Shown piece after piece: positions 35,143-48,980 of a stretch of 64,000 bases of DNA. A program made the position numbers and the translations under genes. This DNA is from Cohaesibacter haloalkalitolerans (GTDB lineage Bacteria; Pseudomonadota; Alphaproteobacteria; Rhizobiales; Cohaesibacteraceae), in contig NZ_QNUM01000004.1 of assembly GCF_003574655.1 (NCBI RefSeq), positions 248,001 to 312,000 of the forward strand, written 5' to 3'. The stretch's first letter is position 1. Every line of letters begins with the position of its first letter. The notes beneath the pieces are model-generated. The model saw nothing but the letters and a program-made list of their open reading frames with translations, did no database searches and was not told the origin of the DNA.

Positions 35143-36960
35143 ATGTTTCAAGAATTTAGCAACACCGCGAACCCCGAACAAGGCCGGCTGCGGATCCCCT
35201 TGCTGCGGGCGCATCTGCAAGAAGCCGGACTGGATGGCTACATCATGTCCCGCGCCGACGAGTTTGGCGGTGAAAACATGGCTCCCTATGCCGAGCGGCT
35301 TGCTTGGCTCACCGGCTTCACCGGGTCGGCGGGCAGCGCAGTCATTCTCAAGGACAAGGCCGCCATCTTTGTGGATGGGCGTTATACCCTGCAAGTTCAG
35401 GATCAGGTCGATGCCGAATTGATCACACCTGTCGCCATTCTGTCAAAATCGGTTGCCGAATGGCTCGCCGAAACCCTTCAGGGCGGCGAGGTCATCGGAT
35501 TCGATCCGTGGCTCTACACCCAGAGCGCCGTCGACCGGTTTGAGAAGACATGCAAGGAAAAGGGGGCAACCCTTGTTGCCTGCAAGAGCAATCCGGTGGA
35601 TGCGATCTGGACCGACCGGCCAAGCCGCCCCCAGAACCCCATCCTGCCCCACCCGCGGGAACTGGCTGGCGAAGCCTCAACGGATAAGCTCGACAAGATT
35701 GCTGCGGGCTTTGCGGCCAAGGCGGATGCGACCTTCATCACGCAGGGCGACAGCATAGCCTGGCTGTTCAACATCCGTGGCAGTGATGTGGCCTGCGCAC
35801 CCTTGCCGCTGGCCTTTGCCATCGTGCGCGCCGACGGCAGCGCCTATCTGCTGACCGATCTGGCCAAGCTGCCGGAGGAAACCCGCACCCACCTCCCCGC
35901 TTCGGTTACCATTGCACCGTTTGAAGAGCTGCCAAACCTGATCAAGTCGCTGTCCGGCGCCAACAAGACATGGATGCTGGACGAGACCCTCGTGCCTTAT
36001 GCGATCAAGACAATGATCGAGGATGCCGGCTCGCGCATCCTCAACGCCTCCGATCCCTGCCTCAAGCCCAAAGCCGTCAAGAATGCCGCCGAGCTTTCAG
36101 GCATGCGCAAAGCGCATCATCGGGATGGGGTGGCCATGTGCCACTTCCTGCACTGGCTCGACACCATGGCCCCAACCGACACCCTCGACGAGATCACGGC
36201 AACCAAGGCGCTGGAAGATTTCCGCGCTGAAACCGGCTGCCTCAAGGACATCTCCTTTGACACCATCGCCGGAGCAGGCCCCAACGGCGCCATCGTCCAC
36301 TATCATGTCACCGAGGCCACCAACCGCAAGTTCGTGCAGAACTCGCTGTTCCTTGTCGATTCCGGCGGACAGTATCCGGATGGCACCACCGACATCACCC
36401 GCACGATTGCCATCGGCACGCCCGACGCGGAGATGAAGGACCGGTTCACCCGCGTGCTCAAGGGCATGATCGCCCTGACGCTGGCCCGCTTCCCTGAAGG
36501 CACCAAGGGCATCCAGCTCGACACGCTGGCCCGCCAGCCGCTTTGGGAGGTCGGGCTTGACTATGCGCATGGCACGGGCCATGGCGTTGGCTCCTATCTT
36601 TGCTGCCATGAGGGGCCGCAGAGCATTTCCAAGCGGGGTGGCGCGGCGCTTGAGGCCGGCAATGTTCTGTCCAACGAACCCGGCTACTACAAAACCGGCG
36701 CCTGGGGGATTCGCATCGAGAATCTGGTCACGGTCACCGAGGCCAAAGCGATGGAAGGGGGCGAATTGCCGATGCATGGCTTTGAAACCCTGACGCTCTG
36801 CCCGATTGATCAGCGCCTCATCGAGGTCTCTTTGCTAACCGCCAGGGAAATCAACTGGCTCAATGATTATCACGAAGAGGTCTTTGCCGAGCTGTCCGCA
36901 GAGCTGCCGGAGGACGTGCGCGCCTGGTTGGCCGAAGCAACCAAACCCCTGCACGCATGA
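35143..36960 (+). CDS. Xaa-Pro aminopeptidase (peptidase M24B)
   Basis: 605 residues from the ATG at 35143 (AGGAAAG upstream); the open frame extends 60 codons further up but without protein-like sequence. Metallo-exopeptidase that removes an N-terminal residue before proline. Long eukaryote-like form: creatinase N-domain 1 (about 20-150, GLDGYIMSRADEF, LTGFTGSAGSAVI, FVDGRYTLQVQDQV), N-domain 2 (about 160-310), M24 catalytic domain (about 320-540) and M24_C tail. Metal ligands: VDSGGQYPDGTTDITR (two Asp), HGTGHGVGSYLCCHEGP (His), and two Glu in SNEPGYY and IRIENLVTV. Cytosolic. Divergent from small gene B. Confidence 0.95.
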   Translation: MFQEFSNTANPEQGRLRIPLLRAHLQEAGLDGYIMSRADEFGGENMAPYAERLAWLTGFTGSAGSAVILKDKAAIFVDGRYTLQVQDQVDAELITPVAILSKSVAEWLAETLQGGEVIGFDPWLYTQSAVDRFEKTCKEKGATLVACKSNPVDAIWTDRPSRPQNPILPHPRELAGEASTDKLDKIAAGFAAKADATFITQGDSIAWLFNIRGSDVACAPLPLAFAIVRADGSAYLLTDLAKLPEETRTHLPASVTIAPFEELPNLIKSLSGANKTWMLDETLVPYAIKTMIEDAGSRILNASDPCLKPKAVKNAAELSGMRKAHHRDGVAMCHFLHWLDTMAPTDTLDEITATKALEDFRAETGCLKDISFDTIAGAGPNGAIVHYHVTEATNRKFVQNSLFLVDSGGQYPDGTTDITRTIAIGTPDAEMKDRFTRVLKGMIALTLARFPEGTKGIQLDTLARQPLWEVGLDYAHGTGHGVGSYLCCHEGPQSISKRGGAALEAGNVLSNEPGYYKTGAWGIRIENLVTVTEAKAMEGGELPMHGFETLTLCPIDQRLIEVSLLTAREINWLNDYHEEVFAELSAELPEDVRAWLAEATKPLHA

Positions 36961-37000
36961 GCCTTGTAGGCTAAGGCGACTGCGACGAACCGCAAAACCC

Positions 37001-37036
37001 AAAAAAGCCAGCCTCTTTCGGGGCTGGCTTTTGTTT
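37001..37036. terminator. Bidirectional terminator between the aminopeptidase gene and ligA
   Basis: AAAAGCCAGCC...GGCTGGCTTTT with flanking A and T runs. Confidence 0.85.
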
Positions 37037-37064
37037 TCAGCGCTGAGGGGTGCGATGGCGCAGT

Positions 37065-40867
<3,803 letters not shown>

Positions 40868-41035
40868 GGTTTCCTCATAGAACAGACAGCAATGAGCGGC
40901 CGCAAAGCTGACTCGATTTGCGCGTCATGCTATGCCAACTGCCTCATCAAAAGCAATTGGCAACGGCATATCCATCATGAACAAAACATGATCATTTCAA
41001 CAGGATTGTAGCAGCTTCAGCGGAAACCGAGGTCC

Positions 41036-41854
41036 CTAGCCGAAAACACGCGCCATCCAGGAACCCTTGTTGACCTCGGGCTCCAGACCACCCTTGTTCA
41101 GCATGCTATAGGCCATCTTGTACCACTTGCTGTCAGGATAGTTGTGGCCCAGAACAGCAACGGCTGTCTTGGCCTCATGGGTAATGCCCAGTGCCATATA
41201 GGCTTCCGCGAGACGCATCAGGGCTTCTTCCACCTGACGGGTGGTCTGATAGTCGGTCACGACCACCTTGAAGCGGTTGATCGCGGCAATGTATTCCTTG
41301 CGCTCGAGATAGTAGCGGCCGACCTGCATTTCCTTGCCAGCCAGCTGGTCCATGGTCACGCGGATCTTGCGGCGAGCATCGCTGGTGTATTCAGAATCCG
41401 GATAGTTCTGAACCAGCTCGTTCATCGCCTGCAGCGCCTTCTGCGTCATTTCCTGATCACGCGTCACATCGGGGATCTGCTTGAAGTAGGACTGGCCGAT
41501 CAGATAGTAGGCATATGGCACATCCTCGTCACCGGGGAACAGTGTCAGGAAGCGCTCAGCGGCGGAAATACATTCCGTGAACTGACCACTCTTGTAATAG
41601 GTGTAGGCGGTGAGGATCATCGAGCGGCGAGCATAGTTGGAATAGGGATGCTGGCGATCCAGTTCCTCGAATTTCTTCTCCGCGCCCTTGCGGTCACCGG
41701 TTTCCATGGCCACGAGACCTTCGGCATACAGCTTCTCGGCAGGGATTTCCTCAAAGGCAAGATCCGATGGATCCTTGCTGGCACAAGCACCAAGGCCGGA
41801 AACTGCAATGAGAGCGAGCCCGAACCAGATCCGTTTCGCGAAAAGAAAATCCAT
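41036..41854 (-). CDS. bamD: Outer membrane assembly lipoprotein BamD
   Basis: 272 residues, lipoprotein: hydrophobic signal with lipobox SGLGAC (Cys24). Five TPR-like repeats follow (KLYAEGLVAMETGDRKGAEKKFEELDRQHPYSNYARRS opening, YYKSGQFTECISAAERFL, VGRYYLERKEYIAAINRF). An essential part of the Bam complex, joining BamA in folding outer-membrane beta barrels. Transcribed singly between recN and lpxC, a conserved order after ftsZ in this group. Confidence 0.95.
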   Translation of the reverse strand: MDFLFAKRIWFGLALIAVSGLGACASKDPSDLAFEEIPAEKLYAEGLVAMETGDRKGAEKKFEELDRQHPYSNYARRSMILTAYTYYKSGQFTECISAAERFLTLFPGDEDVPYAYYLIGQSYFKQIPDVTRDQEMTQKALQAMNELVQNYPDSEYTSDARRKIRVTMDQLAGKEMQVGRYYLERKEYIAAINRFKVVVTDYQTTRQVEEALMRLAEAYMALGITHEAKTAVAVLGHNYPDSKWYKMAYSMLNKGGLEPEVNKGSWMARVFG

Positions 41855-42172
41855 CGATGCTTCTATCCTTTAACTGGAACAAATAACAACCGGTACGAAG
41901 GACACGATTGTTCCAAATATCTGGCCAAAGAATCCCGATCCAGCAAAATCAGCAAACCCTGACAGAGGGGCAATAAGCGCGCGTAAAGCCGCCGCGACGT
42001 CGTCACCCCCAAGACCTCTGTCTTAACAACAAAGCACACACTTGCCATCAGAGAAATCACAATTGGGGAAAAATTGTGTCTCAAGACCAAAAGCCTCACC
42101 AAATCTACACAGCAAACCGGTCTTTGCAAGCAAATCGTCTGAAGTTCAAGCGATTTTGAGCCTCACAGACAC
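41855..42172. other. Gap upstream of bamD
   Basis: About 320 bases between the lpxC terminator and bamD. A minus-strand frame of about 88 codons exists but lacks a ribosome site and protein-like composition. No other feature seen; it must hold the bamD promoter. Confidence 0.4.
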
Positions 42173-42196
42173 AAAAAAGGGTGGCCTTCACCACCC
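42173..42196 (-). terminator. Terminator of lpxC
   Basis: GGGTGG-TGAAGG-CCACCC followed on the minus strand by TTTTTTG, 25 bases after the stop. Confidence 0.85.
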
Positions 42197-42220
42197 TCCT
42201 CATCACAGGCATAAACAGCA

Positions 42221-43186
42221 TCAGTTGGTTTCAGGACCAAGAACGACCCGCACCGTGGCGGTATCTACTGAAGTGCCAACGCGCGCCGACTTGCGAAAGG
42301 CAGGCACGGCTTCGACCCACTCCCAGTTGCTGGCATCGGCAAACAGCGCTTCAAGCATGTTGAAGTTGAGCTTGTGGCCACCCTTGTAGGAGCGGTAATG
42401 GGCAAGCAGGGGAGCGCCAGCCAGCGACAAATCGCCGACCGCATCCAGAGTCTTGTGACGCACAAACTCGTCGGTATAACGCAGCCCGTCGGGGTTGACG
42501 ATCTTCTGATCGTTGTCGATCACCACCGAGTTTTCCAGCGACGAGCCGAGTGCATACCCGGCAGCCCAGAGGCGTTCCACGTCAGACATGAAGCCGAAGG
42601 TACGGGCTAGGCTGATTTCGCGTTTGAAAACATCCGGCGTCATCTCACCGTCGAAGTGCTGCACGCCGATGGCCTCGCTCTCGAAAGCGATAGTGACATC
42701 GAAGCGCTGGCCTTCATAAGGCAGAAGCTCACCGACAGAATCGCCGTTCTGCACCCGAACCGGCTTCAGAACGCGAATGTAACGGCGGGAATAGGGAAGC
42801 TCCTTGAGACCGACCTGATCGATGGCATCGATATAGGCGCGGGCGCTGCCATCCATGACAGGCACTTCGTCGCCGTCGATTTCGACAACCACATTGTCGA
42901 CGCCATAGCCACGCAGGGCGGCCATCAGATGTTCGATCGTCGCGACCATGCCCTTTTCAGGGTGGCCAACGATGGTGCAGAGACGCGTATCAATGACGGA
43001 AGAATAGTCACCCTTGATTTCGAACTCGGTCTTCTTCTCGCGGTCGACACGCAGGAAAACAATGCCCGTGTTGGCATCCGCCGGATGCAGGATCATTTCT
43101 ACAGGTTTGCCACTATGAACACCGACACCTGAAACCGCAACGCGGTCTTTCAAAGTGGTCTGTTTGGCGTTTAGCAGTTTGGCCAT
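42221..43186 (-). CDS. lpxC: UDP-3-O-acyl-N-acetylglucosamine deacetylase
   Basis: Committed zinc-dependent step of lipid A synthesis. 321 residues. Zn ligands His86 in ATIEHLMAALRG and the His/Asp pair in EFVRHKTLDAVGDLSL; catalytic His in YKGGHKLN. The substrate-site FGF motif is in RTFGFMSD. LpxC starts with QTTLKDRVAVSGVGVHSGKPV, the usual sugar-binding opening. It lies after ftsZ with its own terminator. Confidence 0.97.
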   Translation of the reverse strand: MAKLLNAKQTTLKDRVAVSGVGVHSGKPVEMILHPADANTGIVFLRVDREKKTEFEIKGDYSSVIDTRLCTIVGHPEKGMVATIEHLMAALRGYGVDNVVVEIDGDEVPVMDGSARAYIDAIDQVGLKELPYSRRYIRVLKPVRVQNGDSVGELLPYEGQRFDVTIAFESEAIGVQHFDGEMTPDVFKREISLARTFGFMSDVERLWAAGYALGSSLENSVVIDNDQKIVNPDGLRYTDEFVRHKTLDAVGDLSLAGAPLLAHYRSYKGGHKLNFNMLEALFADASNWEWVEAVPAFRKSARVGTSVDTATVRVVLGPETN

Positions 43187-43416
43187 TCTCTTGTCCCTAA
43201 TCGTATCTGGCTTGTTGCCGATCTGGGCAGGCTAAGAGCGCTCTGTTGGCGCAGCCCGCGCGGCAAATTTCGATACGCCTCGCATCTATTTCGAAGTCAA
43301 CATACCGTGGCAGTCTTCTGTTTACCAAATCACGCTTTCTTACCCATTGTTACGGATTTTCCGCGCAGGAACGAGACCCACGGAAACGCGACAAAAATAC
43401 ACTATTACAAACACTT

Positions 43417-43445
43417 AAGGCCGACGTTCATGGAACGCCGGCCTT
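43417..43445 (-). terminator. Terminator of ftsZ
   Basis: AAGGCCGGCGTTC-CAT-GAACGTCGGCCTT with one G-U pair, 38 bases after the ftsZ stop. The U-tract is poor (AAGTGTTTGT). Confidence 0.65.
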
Positions 43446-43482
43446 TTGATAACTTGAAATATTATCGCCTTGTAACAAACCG

Positions 43483-45351
43483 TTACCTGGACTGGCGACG
43501 CAGGAATGCAGGAATTTCAACCTGGTCTTCTTCACTGATTCTCTGGGGCTGCTGAACAGGGGCCGAAACCATGCGGCCCTGGGCATCCAGCTGGCCCTGC
43601 TGCGGCTGATAACCGGCGTTCGGCATCGGGCGCTGCTGCTGCGGGCGAGGAGCAAACTCATTGAGCGGAGACCCGGAAGCCGGCATGCCGCTCATGGAAG
43701 ACATCGGAGCCTGCGGTGAGGCAGGAGCGCTCATGCGTGGCATGACAGGCATTTCCTGCTGCTGATGCTGCGGAGCCTGAGGTGCCATGCGAGCCTGCGG
43801 AGCGGGCTGTGCATGATAGGCATCCTGCTGATGACCGTCGAATTCCTCTTCCCGGCGACCAAGACCAACTGCAGCAAGACGCTTCAGCAGGCTCATCGGA
43901 CGAGTGTCGTCTTCGTGGTGATCATGCTCCTCCCTGTTGCGCAGGGCAGCCAGTTCACGCTGGATCATCGGGGGCAGTTCATCAACGGTCGGCATCGGGC
44001 GATGCAGATTTTCCGGAACTTCCGCTACCGGCGGGATGAACGGCGTTGCGGCGTCAACGGTGGATTCCTGAACCGCCGTCGGGGCTACGAACTCTTCCTC
44101 TACGATCGGCTCTCTGGCAGCTTCCGGTTTGAAGGGAGCGATGGAAACAGCAGGGTCCTGCTCGGAAGGACGAGCAACCGACTGTTCACGCTTTTCAAAA
44201 TCGTTCGAGAAGCTCTCGACGGGTTTGGCAGGCGCAGACATCTGAACAGGTTCAGCCTGTGCTTTCACCGGAGCCTGAACAGGGGCTTCCTTGTGAGCGA
44301 CTTCCGGAGCAGGCGCTGCGACATTGCGCAGGCGATCCGTCAGCTCTTTCATGCGCTGGTCGGCAGGAACAACGGTCTCGGTCAGGATCTGATCAATACC
44401 GGTTGCCACGACAGACACGCGGATCATGCCTTCCATGTTTTCGTCGAAGGTAGCGCCAAGGATGATGTTGGCGTCTTCGTCCACTTCCTCACGGATGCGG
44501 GTAGCGGCTTCATCGACTTCAAACAGGGTCAGATCCTTGCCGCCGGTGATCGAGATGAGCAGGCCCTGAGCGCCTTTCATCGAGATGTCATCAAGCAGCG
44601 GGTTGGCAATGGCGGCTTCAGCAGCGGCAAGAGCACGGCCATCGCCGGAAGCTTCGCCGGTTCCCATCATCGCCTTGCCCATAGCGCGCATGACCGAACG
44701 CACATCGGCAAAGTCGAGGTTGATGAGACCTTCCTTGACCATCAGATCGGTAATGCAGGCAACACCGGAATAAAGCACTTCGTCAGCCATGGAGAAGGCA
44801 TCTGCAAAGGTGGTCTTCTCGTTGGCAATGCGGAACAGGTTCTGGTTCGGAATGACGATCAGCGTGTCGACATTCTTCTGCAGCTCTTCAATCCCGGCTT
44901 CGGCAAGACGCATGCGGCGCTGGCCTTCGAAATGGAACGGTTTGGTAACCACACCTACCGTCAGTATACCCTGCTCACGGGCAGCGCGCGCAATAACCGG
45001 GGCGGCCCCTGTGCCGGTACCACCGCCCATGCCTGCGGTGATGAAAACCATATGCGAGCCATCGAGATGATCATTGATCTCGTCGATCACTTCTTCGGCA
45101 GCAGCACGCCCGACTTCGGGCTGGGAGCCAGCGCCCAGTCCTTCGGTGACCGCAATGCCCATCTGGACAATACGTTCAGACCGGGACAGGGTCAGCGCCT
45201 GCGCATCCGTGTTTGCCACCACAAAATCGACACCCAGCAAACCGGTCTCGATCATGTTGTTCACTGCGTTTCCGCCTGCACCACCGACACCGAAGACCGT
45301 GATTCTCGGTTTCAATTCGGTAATATCGGGCATCTTCAAATTGATGGTCAT
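43483..45351 (-). CDS. ftsZ: Cell division protein FtsZ
   Basis: Tubulin-like GTPase forming the Z ring. 622 residues, longer than many because of a ~290-residue disordered linker (Pro/Gln/Glu/Met-rich) between the globular part (1-325) and the C-terminal peptide [10 protein letters not shown] that binds FtsA. Tubulin signature [14 protein letters not shown] (about 108-121), opening [19 protein letters not shown]7 loop [14 protein letters not shown] with GAGGG. A 205-base gap to ftsA probably contains its own promoter; no TTAA-type CtrA pair was seen there. Confidence 0.97.
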   Translation of the reverse strand: MTINLKMPDITELKPRITVFGVGGAGGNAVNNMIETGLLGVDFVVANTDAQALTLSRSERIVQMGIAVTEGLGAGSQPEVGRAAAEEVIDEINDHLDGSHMVFITAGMGGGTGTGAAPVIARAAREQGILTVGVVTKPFHFEGQRRMRLAEAGIEELQKNVDTLIVIPNQNLFRIANEKTTFADAFSMADEVLYSGVACITDLMVKEGLINLDFADVRSVMRAMGKAMMGTGEASGDGRALAAAEAAIANPLLDDISMKGAQGLLISITGGKDLTLFEVDEAATRIREEVDEDANIILGATFDENMEGMIRVSVVATGIDQILTETVVPADQRMKELTDRLRNVAAPAPEVAHKEAPVQAPVKAQAEPVQMSAPAKPVESFSNDFEKREQSVARPSEQDPAVSIAPFKPEAAREPIVEEEFVAPTAVQESTVDAATPFIPPVAEVPENLHRPMPTVDELPPMIQRELAALRNREEHDHHEDDTRPMSLLKRLAAVGLGRREEEFDGHQQDAYHAQPAPQARMAPQAPQHQQQEMPVMPRMSAPASPQAPMSSMSGMPASGSPLNEFAPRPQQQRPMPNAGYQPQQGQLDAQGRMVSAPVQQPQRISEEDQVEIPAFLRRQSR

Positions 45352-45556
45352 AGTACCCTCATCTCACTGCATGGATCGAATTGCTACCGATCTCAATCCG
45401 CCTAACTGTGGAGCCACGCAAACTCATACTGCTCCAATTTCTCTCTTCAATTCTTTTCGAGTGAGGCAGCAGGACGAATCATTCCGTCCAATATACCTCA
45501 AGCCCTTGATTCCGATCAACGATTCACGAGTGTTTCACGACACTATCCAATCGAAA

Positions 45557-46882
45557 TCAGAAGCTTTCCGTAAACCAGCGCCTGAAAATCCCGCCGCGAC
45601 CACTGCTTCCATTGAGCGCTTGCTTGATCGGCACTTTCTCAAACTGTTCGATCTGGGCAACCTGCGGATAGATCATCAAGCCGACCGCCGTAGCAAAAGC
45701 AGGTCCCTTTCCGATATCCGGCAACCCGGCGACGCCCAGCGGACGCCCCAATCGTACATTCCGTCCCATGATGCGCCTTGCGGTTTCGGCCATGCCCGTA
45801 AGCTGGCTGCCACCACCGGTCAGCACCACCCGTCGTCCCACATGGCCGGAAAAGCCCGAAGCTTCGATCCGGTCACGGACGACTTCCAAGATCTCCTCGA
45901 CGCGCGGCTTGATGATCCGCGTCAGCGAGGCCTTGGGAACCTGATTGAGCAGATCCCGGTCATCGTCGCCAACCGGCGGAACGGCAACCAGTTCCTGATC
46001 ATCGGACAGCGACAGAAGGGCGCTGCCGTAAAGCGTCTTGATGCGTTCCGCATCGGCAAGGCGGGTCGAAAGACCGCGCGCCAGATCCATGGTCACATGG
46101 TGCCCGCCCATGGCGATGGCATCGGAATGAACAAACTGGCCGTTGACGAAAATCGAGATCGACGTCGTCCCGCCGCCAAGGTCGACACAGGCAACCCCAA
46201 GCTCGGATTCATCATCCACCAGACAGGAAAGGCCCGAAGCGTAAGGCGTGGCAACCATTGCCGCCACGTCGAGATGGCAGCGGTTGATGCACAGTTCCAG
46301 ATTCTTCAAGGGCGCCGTCTGCGCCGTAACCACATGCATGTCTACGGCCAGATCGTCGCCAATCATGCCGCGCGGATCGCGGATGCCCTTGCCGCCATCA
46401 AGCGAATAGCCGATCGGCATGGAATGAACCACCGTGCGGTCCATCGTCAGCAAATGGCTGGCTCCGGCCTGCAGCACCCGGCGAATATCCACCTCGTCCA
46501 CCTCATGGCCGCTCAGGGACACCGATGCGCTGAGAGTATCGCTATGGATGCGCCCGCAGGACACGTTGACAATCAGCGACTGCACCGTCATATCGGCCTG
46601 CGTTTCGGCAGCACCAACGGCGAGACGGATGGAGTTTTCCGCCTGATCGAGATCAACGACAACGCCCGACTTGATGCCTCGTGCCTGATGCAGCCCGAAC
46701 CCGAGCACCTGAACGGTGTGGGTGCGATGCGGCAGCGCCTCGCTCTGTGGCCGCGGCACAAGACGCGCAATCATGCAGCAGATCTTGGTCGAACCGACAT
46801 CCAGAATGGTGATGATCTGCGACCGCTTGTGAATGAGACCACGTCCGCGTGAATCCCGTTTACCCCAGGGAGAACCGATCAT
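45557..46882 (-). CDS. ftsA: Cell division protein FtsA
   Basis: Actin-like ATPase that ties FtsZ to the membrane and recruits later divisome proteins. 441 residues. Phosphate-1 loop ITILDVGSTKICCMI, domain 1C about 95-180, phosphate-2 ACVDLGGGTTSISIF, adenosine motif VVLTGGGSQLTGM. The C-terminal amphipathic membrane helix is RGGIFRRWFTESF. The ATG overlaps the ftsQ stop (ATGA), giving translational coupling. Confidence 0.96.
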   Translation of the reverse strand: MIGSPWGKRDSRGRGLIHKRSQIITILDVGSTKICCMIARLVPRPQSEALPHRTHTVQVLGFGLHQARGIKSGVVVDLDQAENSIRLAVGAAETQADMTVQSLIVNVSCGRIHSDTLSASVSLSGHEVDEVDIRRVLQAGASHLLTMDRTVVHSMPIGYSLDGGKGIRDPRGMIGDDLAVDMHVVTAQTAPLKNLELCINRCHLDVAAMVATPYASGLSCLVDDESELGVACVDLGGGTTSISIFVNGQFVHSDAIAMGGHHVTMDLARGLSTRLADAERIKTLYGSALLSLSDDQELVAVPPVGDDDRDLLNQVPKASLTRIIKPRVEEILEVVRDRIEASGFSGHVGRRVVLTGGGSQLTGMAETARRIMGRNVRLGRPLGVAGLPDIGKGPAFATAVGLMIYPQVAQIEQFEKVPIKQALNGSSGRGGIFRRWFTESF

Positions 46883-47811
46883 GTTTCCACCTCCCGAGGA
46901 ATGTCTGCCCCCAGCGTGCGCAGCGCAGCGCGACGCTTGGCAGCAGCATCCTTGCTCATGCGAACGAACGTCCTGTCGGCAAGACGCATGTCAACTGTCG
47001 TGATATCCTTGCGGGAAAGTGCCCCCTTCTCATCGAAGGCAAGCAGCTTTTCCAGTGCGTCAGCCACGCCGACTTCCGGCAGCTTGGCCTGAACGCCATT
47101 CTTGAAATAGAGATCCCAGCGCCGTTCGGAGACATAGACCACGGCCCGTGTCTTGCGTGAGATCGAAGGGAACTGCGCCAGCAGTTCGAACATCGCCGCA
47201 GCCTGCCGCTGCGCTCCATGGCCAACGACCAGAGGTAGCTTGGCAAACTCGGGATCGATGTGATCGGTCAGCACCGAGCCATCATAGGCAATGACGGAGA
47301 CATATTCCCCGCGCTGCCACAGCGCAAAGGGCTTCTGCTCGCGGATCACCACCTGCAGCTTGTTCGGATAGAGTTTTTGCACCTGCGCTTCGGCAATCCA
47401 GCTCATGCTTTCCAGCTTCTTGCGGGCATCATAGGCATCAAAGGTCAGCAGTGAGCTGTCCTCATTGATGCCGAGCACGCGCAGGATATCAGACTCGGAC
47501 ACTTCCTTCTGGCCGGAGATCAACACAGCCTCTACCTTGAGACCGAATACCGACGACGCCTTTTCCAGCGTCGTCTGGTTCTCGCCACCAATCGAGGCAC
47601 CATAGAGAATGGTCACGCCGAGAAAGCCGACGCTGAGCCCCCAGCCGAACCCGCGCGGAATCCAGGCCTCCGCCAGCGGAATGATCCGGCGGTAGAAAGG
47701 CAGGCGACGCTGCTCATAGGCATAGGCACGGGGGTCCTGCGCAGCTCGCTTTCTGCGAGCGCCACCGGACACCGTCCTGCCATCCTTCTGTTTGCCCTTT
47801 ATCGGTCGCAC
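46879..47811 (-). CDS. ftsQ: Cell division protein FtsQ
   Basis: Bitopic divisome protein, linking FtsL/FtsB with early proteins. 310 residues from the GTG at 47811, which has GGAGGA six bases upstream; an in-frame TTG at 47832 is the alternative. Basic cytoplasmic N-tail of about 55 residues, one TM (WGLSVGFLGVTILYG), POTRA domain (VEAVLISGQKEVSESDILRVLG), then the FtsQ beta domain. The start lies inside the end of ddl (13-base overlap). Confidence 0.94.
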   Translation of the reverse strand: MRPIKGKQKDGRTVSGGARRKRAAQDPRAYAYEQRRLPFYRRIIPLAEAWIPRGFGWGLSVGFLGVTILYGASIGGENQTTLEKASSVFGLKVEAVLISGQKEVSESDILRVLGINEDSSLLTFDAYDARKKLESMSWIAEAQVQKLYPNKLQVVIREQKPFALWQRGEYVSVIAYDGSVLTDHIDPEFAKLPLVVGHGAQRQAAAMFELLAQFPSISRKTRAVVYVSERRWDLYFKNGVQAKLPEVGVADALEKLLAFDEKGALSRKDITTVDMRLADRTFVRMSKDAAAKRRAALRTLGADIPREVET

Positions 47812-48722
47812 GAAGCGTCCTCCACCATCCAACTGACCAGTTCTTTAAAATCCATGCCCGCATGCCTTGCCATGTCAGGCACCAGAGATGTCGGCGTCAT
47901 GCCTGGCTGGGTGTTCACTTCCAGACAGATGAGGTCGCCATCCTCTCCGGCAGTCTCGTCATAGCGAAAATCAGCGCGGGAAATACCCCGGCAACCAAGC
48001 GCCTGATGAGCCTTTATGGTTAACGATTGAATATATTGGTAAATATTCGGTTTAAGATCTGCCGGCAAAATATGCGTCGAACCGCCCGGAGCATATTTGG
48101 CGTCATAGTCATAGAAGGTATTGTTGTTGGAGATGATATCGATGATATCGAGCGCCCGATCGCCCATTGCTGCGCATGTCAGGTCGCGACCACCGACATA
48201 GCGTTCCACCATCACCAGATCGCCGTAGGGCCAATCTGCGGAATAAAGTTCCTGTGGAGGATGCGACTGATCCGCGCCAACAATCAGCACGCCGAAGCTC
48301 GACCCTTCATTGACCGGCTTGATCACGTAAGGCGGCGGCAGGATATGGGACTTGGCAGCTTCCAGCCGATGAACAACGCGGGATTCAGCCACCGGAATTC
48401 CGGCAGCACGCATGATATCCTTGGCTTTTTCCTTGTTCATCGCCAAGGAAGAGGCAAGCACGCCACTGTGGGTATAAGGAATACCAAGAACTTCGAGCAT
48501 CCCCTGAATGCAGCCGTCTTCACCGAACGGGCCATGCAGGGCATTGAATGCAACATCAGGTTTCAGTTCGGACAAAACGGTGGATATGTCTCTCTGGACA
48601 TCGATGCGGGTCACCTTGTACCCGGCAGACTCGAGTGCATCGGCACAGTCTTTTCCGGAACTCAACGAAACCGGACGCTCCGATGACCACCCACCCATCA
48701 ACACTGCAACATGCTTTGCCAT
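47799..48722 (-). CDS. ddl: D-alanine--D-alanine ligase
   Basis: Joins two D-Ala for the peptidoglycan stem. 307 residues from the ATG at 48722 (MAKHVAVLMGG; AGAGG upstream); the frame extends upstream without protein-like content. ATP-grasp: HGPFGEDGCIQGMLEVLGIPYTHSG, then P-loop-like KPVNEGSSFGV, and RADFRYDE...ICLEVNTQPGMTPTSLVP with Mg ligands. An AT-rich stretch in its middle (48010-48060) holds a TTAACCAT octamer. Confidence 0.96.
   Translation of the reverse strand: MAKHVAVLMGGWSSERPVSLSSGKDCADALESAGYKVTRIDVQRDISTVLSELKPDVAFNALHGPFGEDGCIQGMLEVLGIPYTHSGVLASSLAMNKEKAKDIMRAAGIPVAESRVVHRLEAAKSHILPPPYVIKPVNEGSSFGVLIVGADQSHPPQELYSADWPYGDLVMVERYVGGRDLTCAAMGDRALDIIDIISNNNTFYDYDAKYAPGGSTHILPADLKPNIYQYIQSLTIKAHQALGCRGISRADFRYDETAGEDGDLICLEVNTQPGMTPTSLVPDMARHAGMDFKELVSWMVEDASCDR
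48016..48023 (-). promoter_or_regulatory. TTAACCAT octamer inside ddl (possible CtrA half-site)
   Basis: TTAACCAT on the coding strand inside an unusually AT-rich part of ddl, about 200 bases before ftsQ. This octamer is the reported CtrA half-site in rhizobia (recollection). It might drive or modulate ftsQAZ. Confidence 0.3.
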
Positions 48723-48854
48723 TAACCAAACCTCTTTTGCCAGAATAAATCCCGTGCGGGAAAACCACATTTCTGGCCGGAACCCTTGCACGACACAGAG
48801 GCCAGAGGATGGCACTCTTGCAGGTCATGCAATTTGCACTTGATCCCTATAGTT

Positions 48855-48862
48855 ATGGTTAA
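48855..48862 (-). promoter_or_regulatory. TTAACCAT octamer upstream of ddl (possible CtrA half-site)
   Basis: TTAACCAT in the gap before ddl, 133 bases before its ATG, within AT-rich DNA (GATTTTTAACCATAACTATAGG). GTTAG lies 10 bases before it as a poor second half. Suggests a cell-cycle-regulated promoter for ddl-ftsQ-ftsA. Confidence 0.35.
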
Positions 48863-48980
48863 AAATCCCTAACAAATCATAAGCAAGAATCACTTATCAT
48901 CGTCAGAAGCAGAAGAAGAACGGGGAAATGGAGGCAAACCCTTGAATTGACTGAAATTCCAGATTTCGTCTGAAAGGGGA

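Noticed and set aside
41863-42129. 88-codon minus-strand frame upstream of bamD
   Set aside because: No ribosome site, runs into the bamD leader, and the sequence resembles no protein; treated as non-coding.
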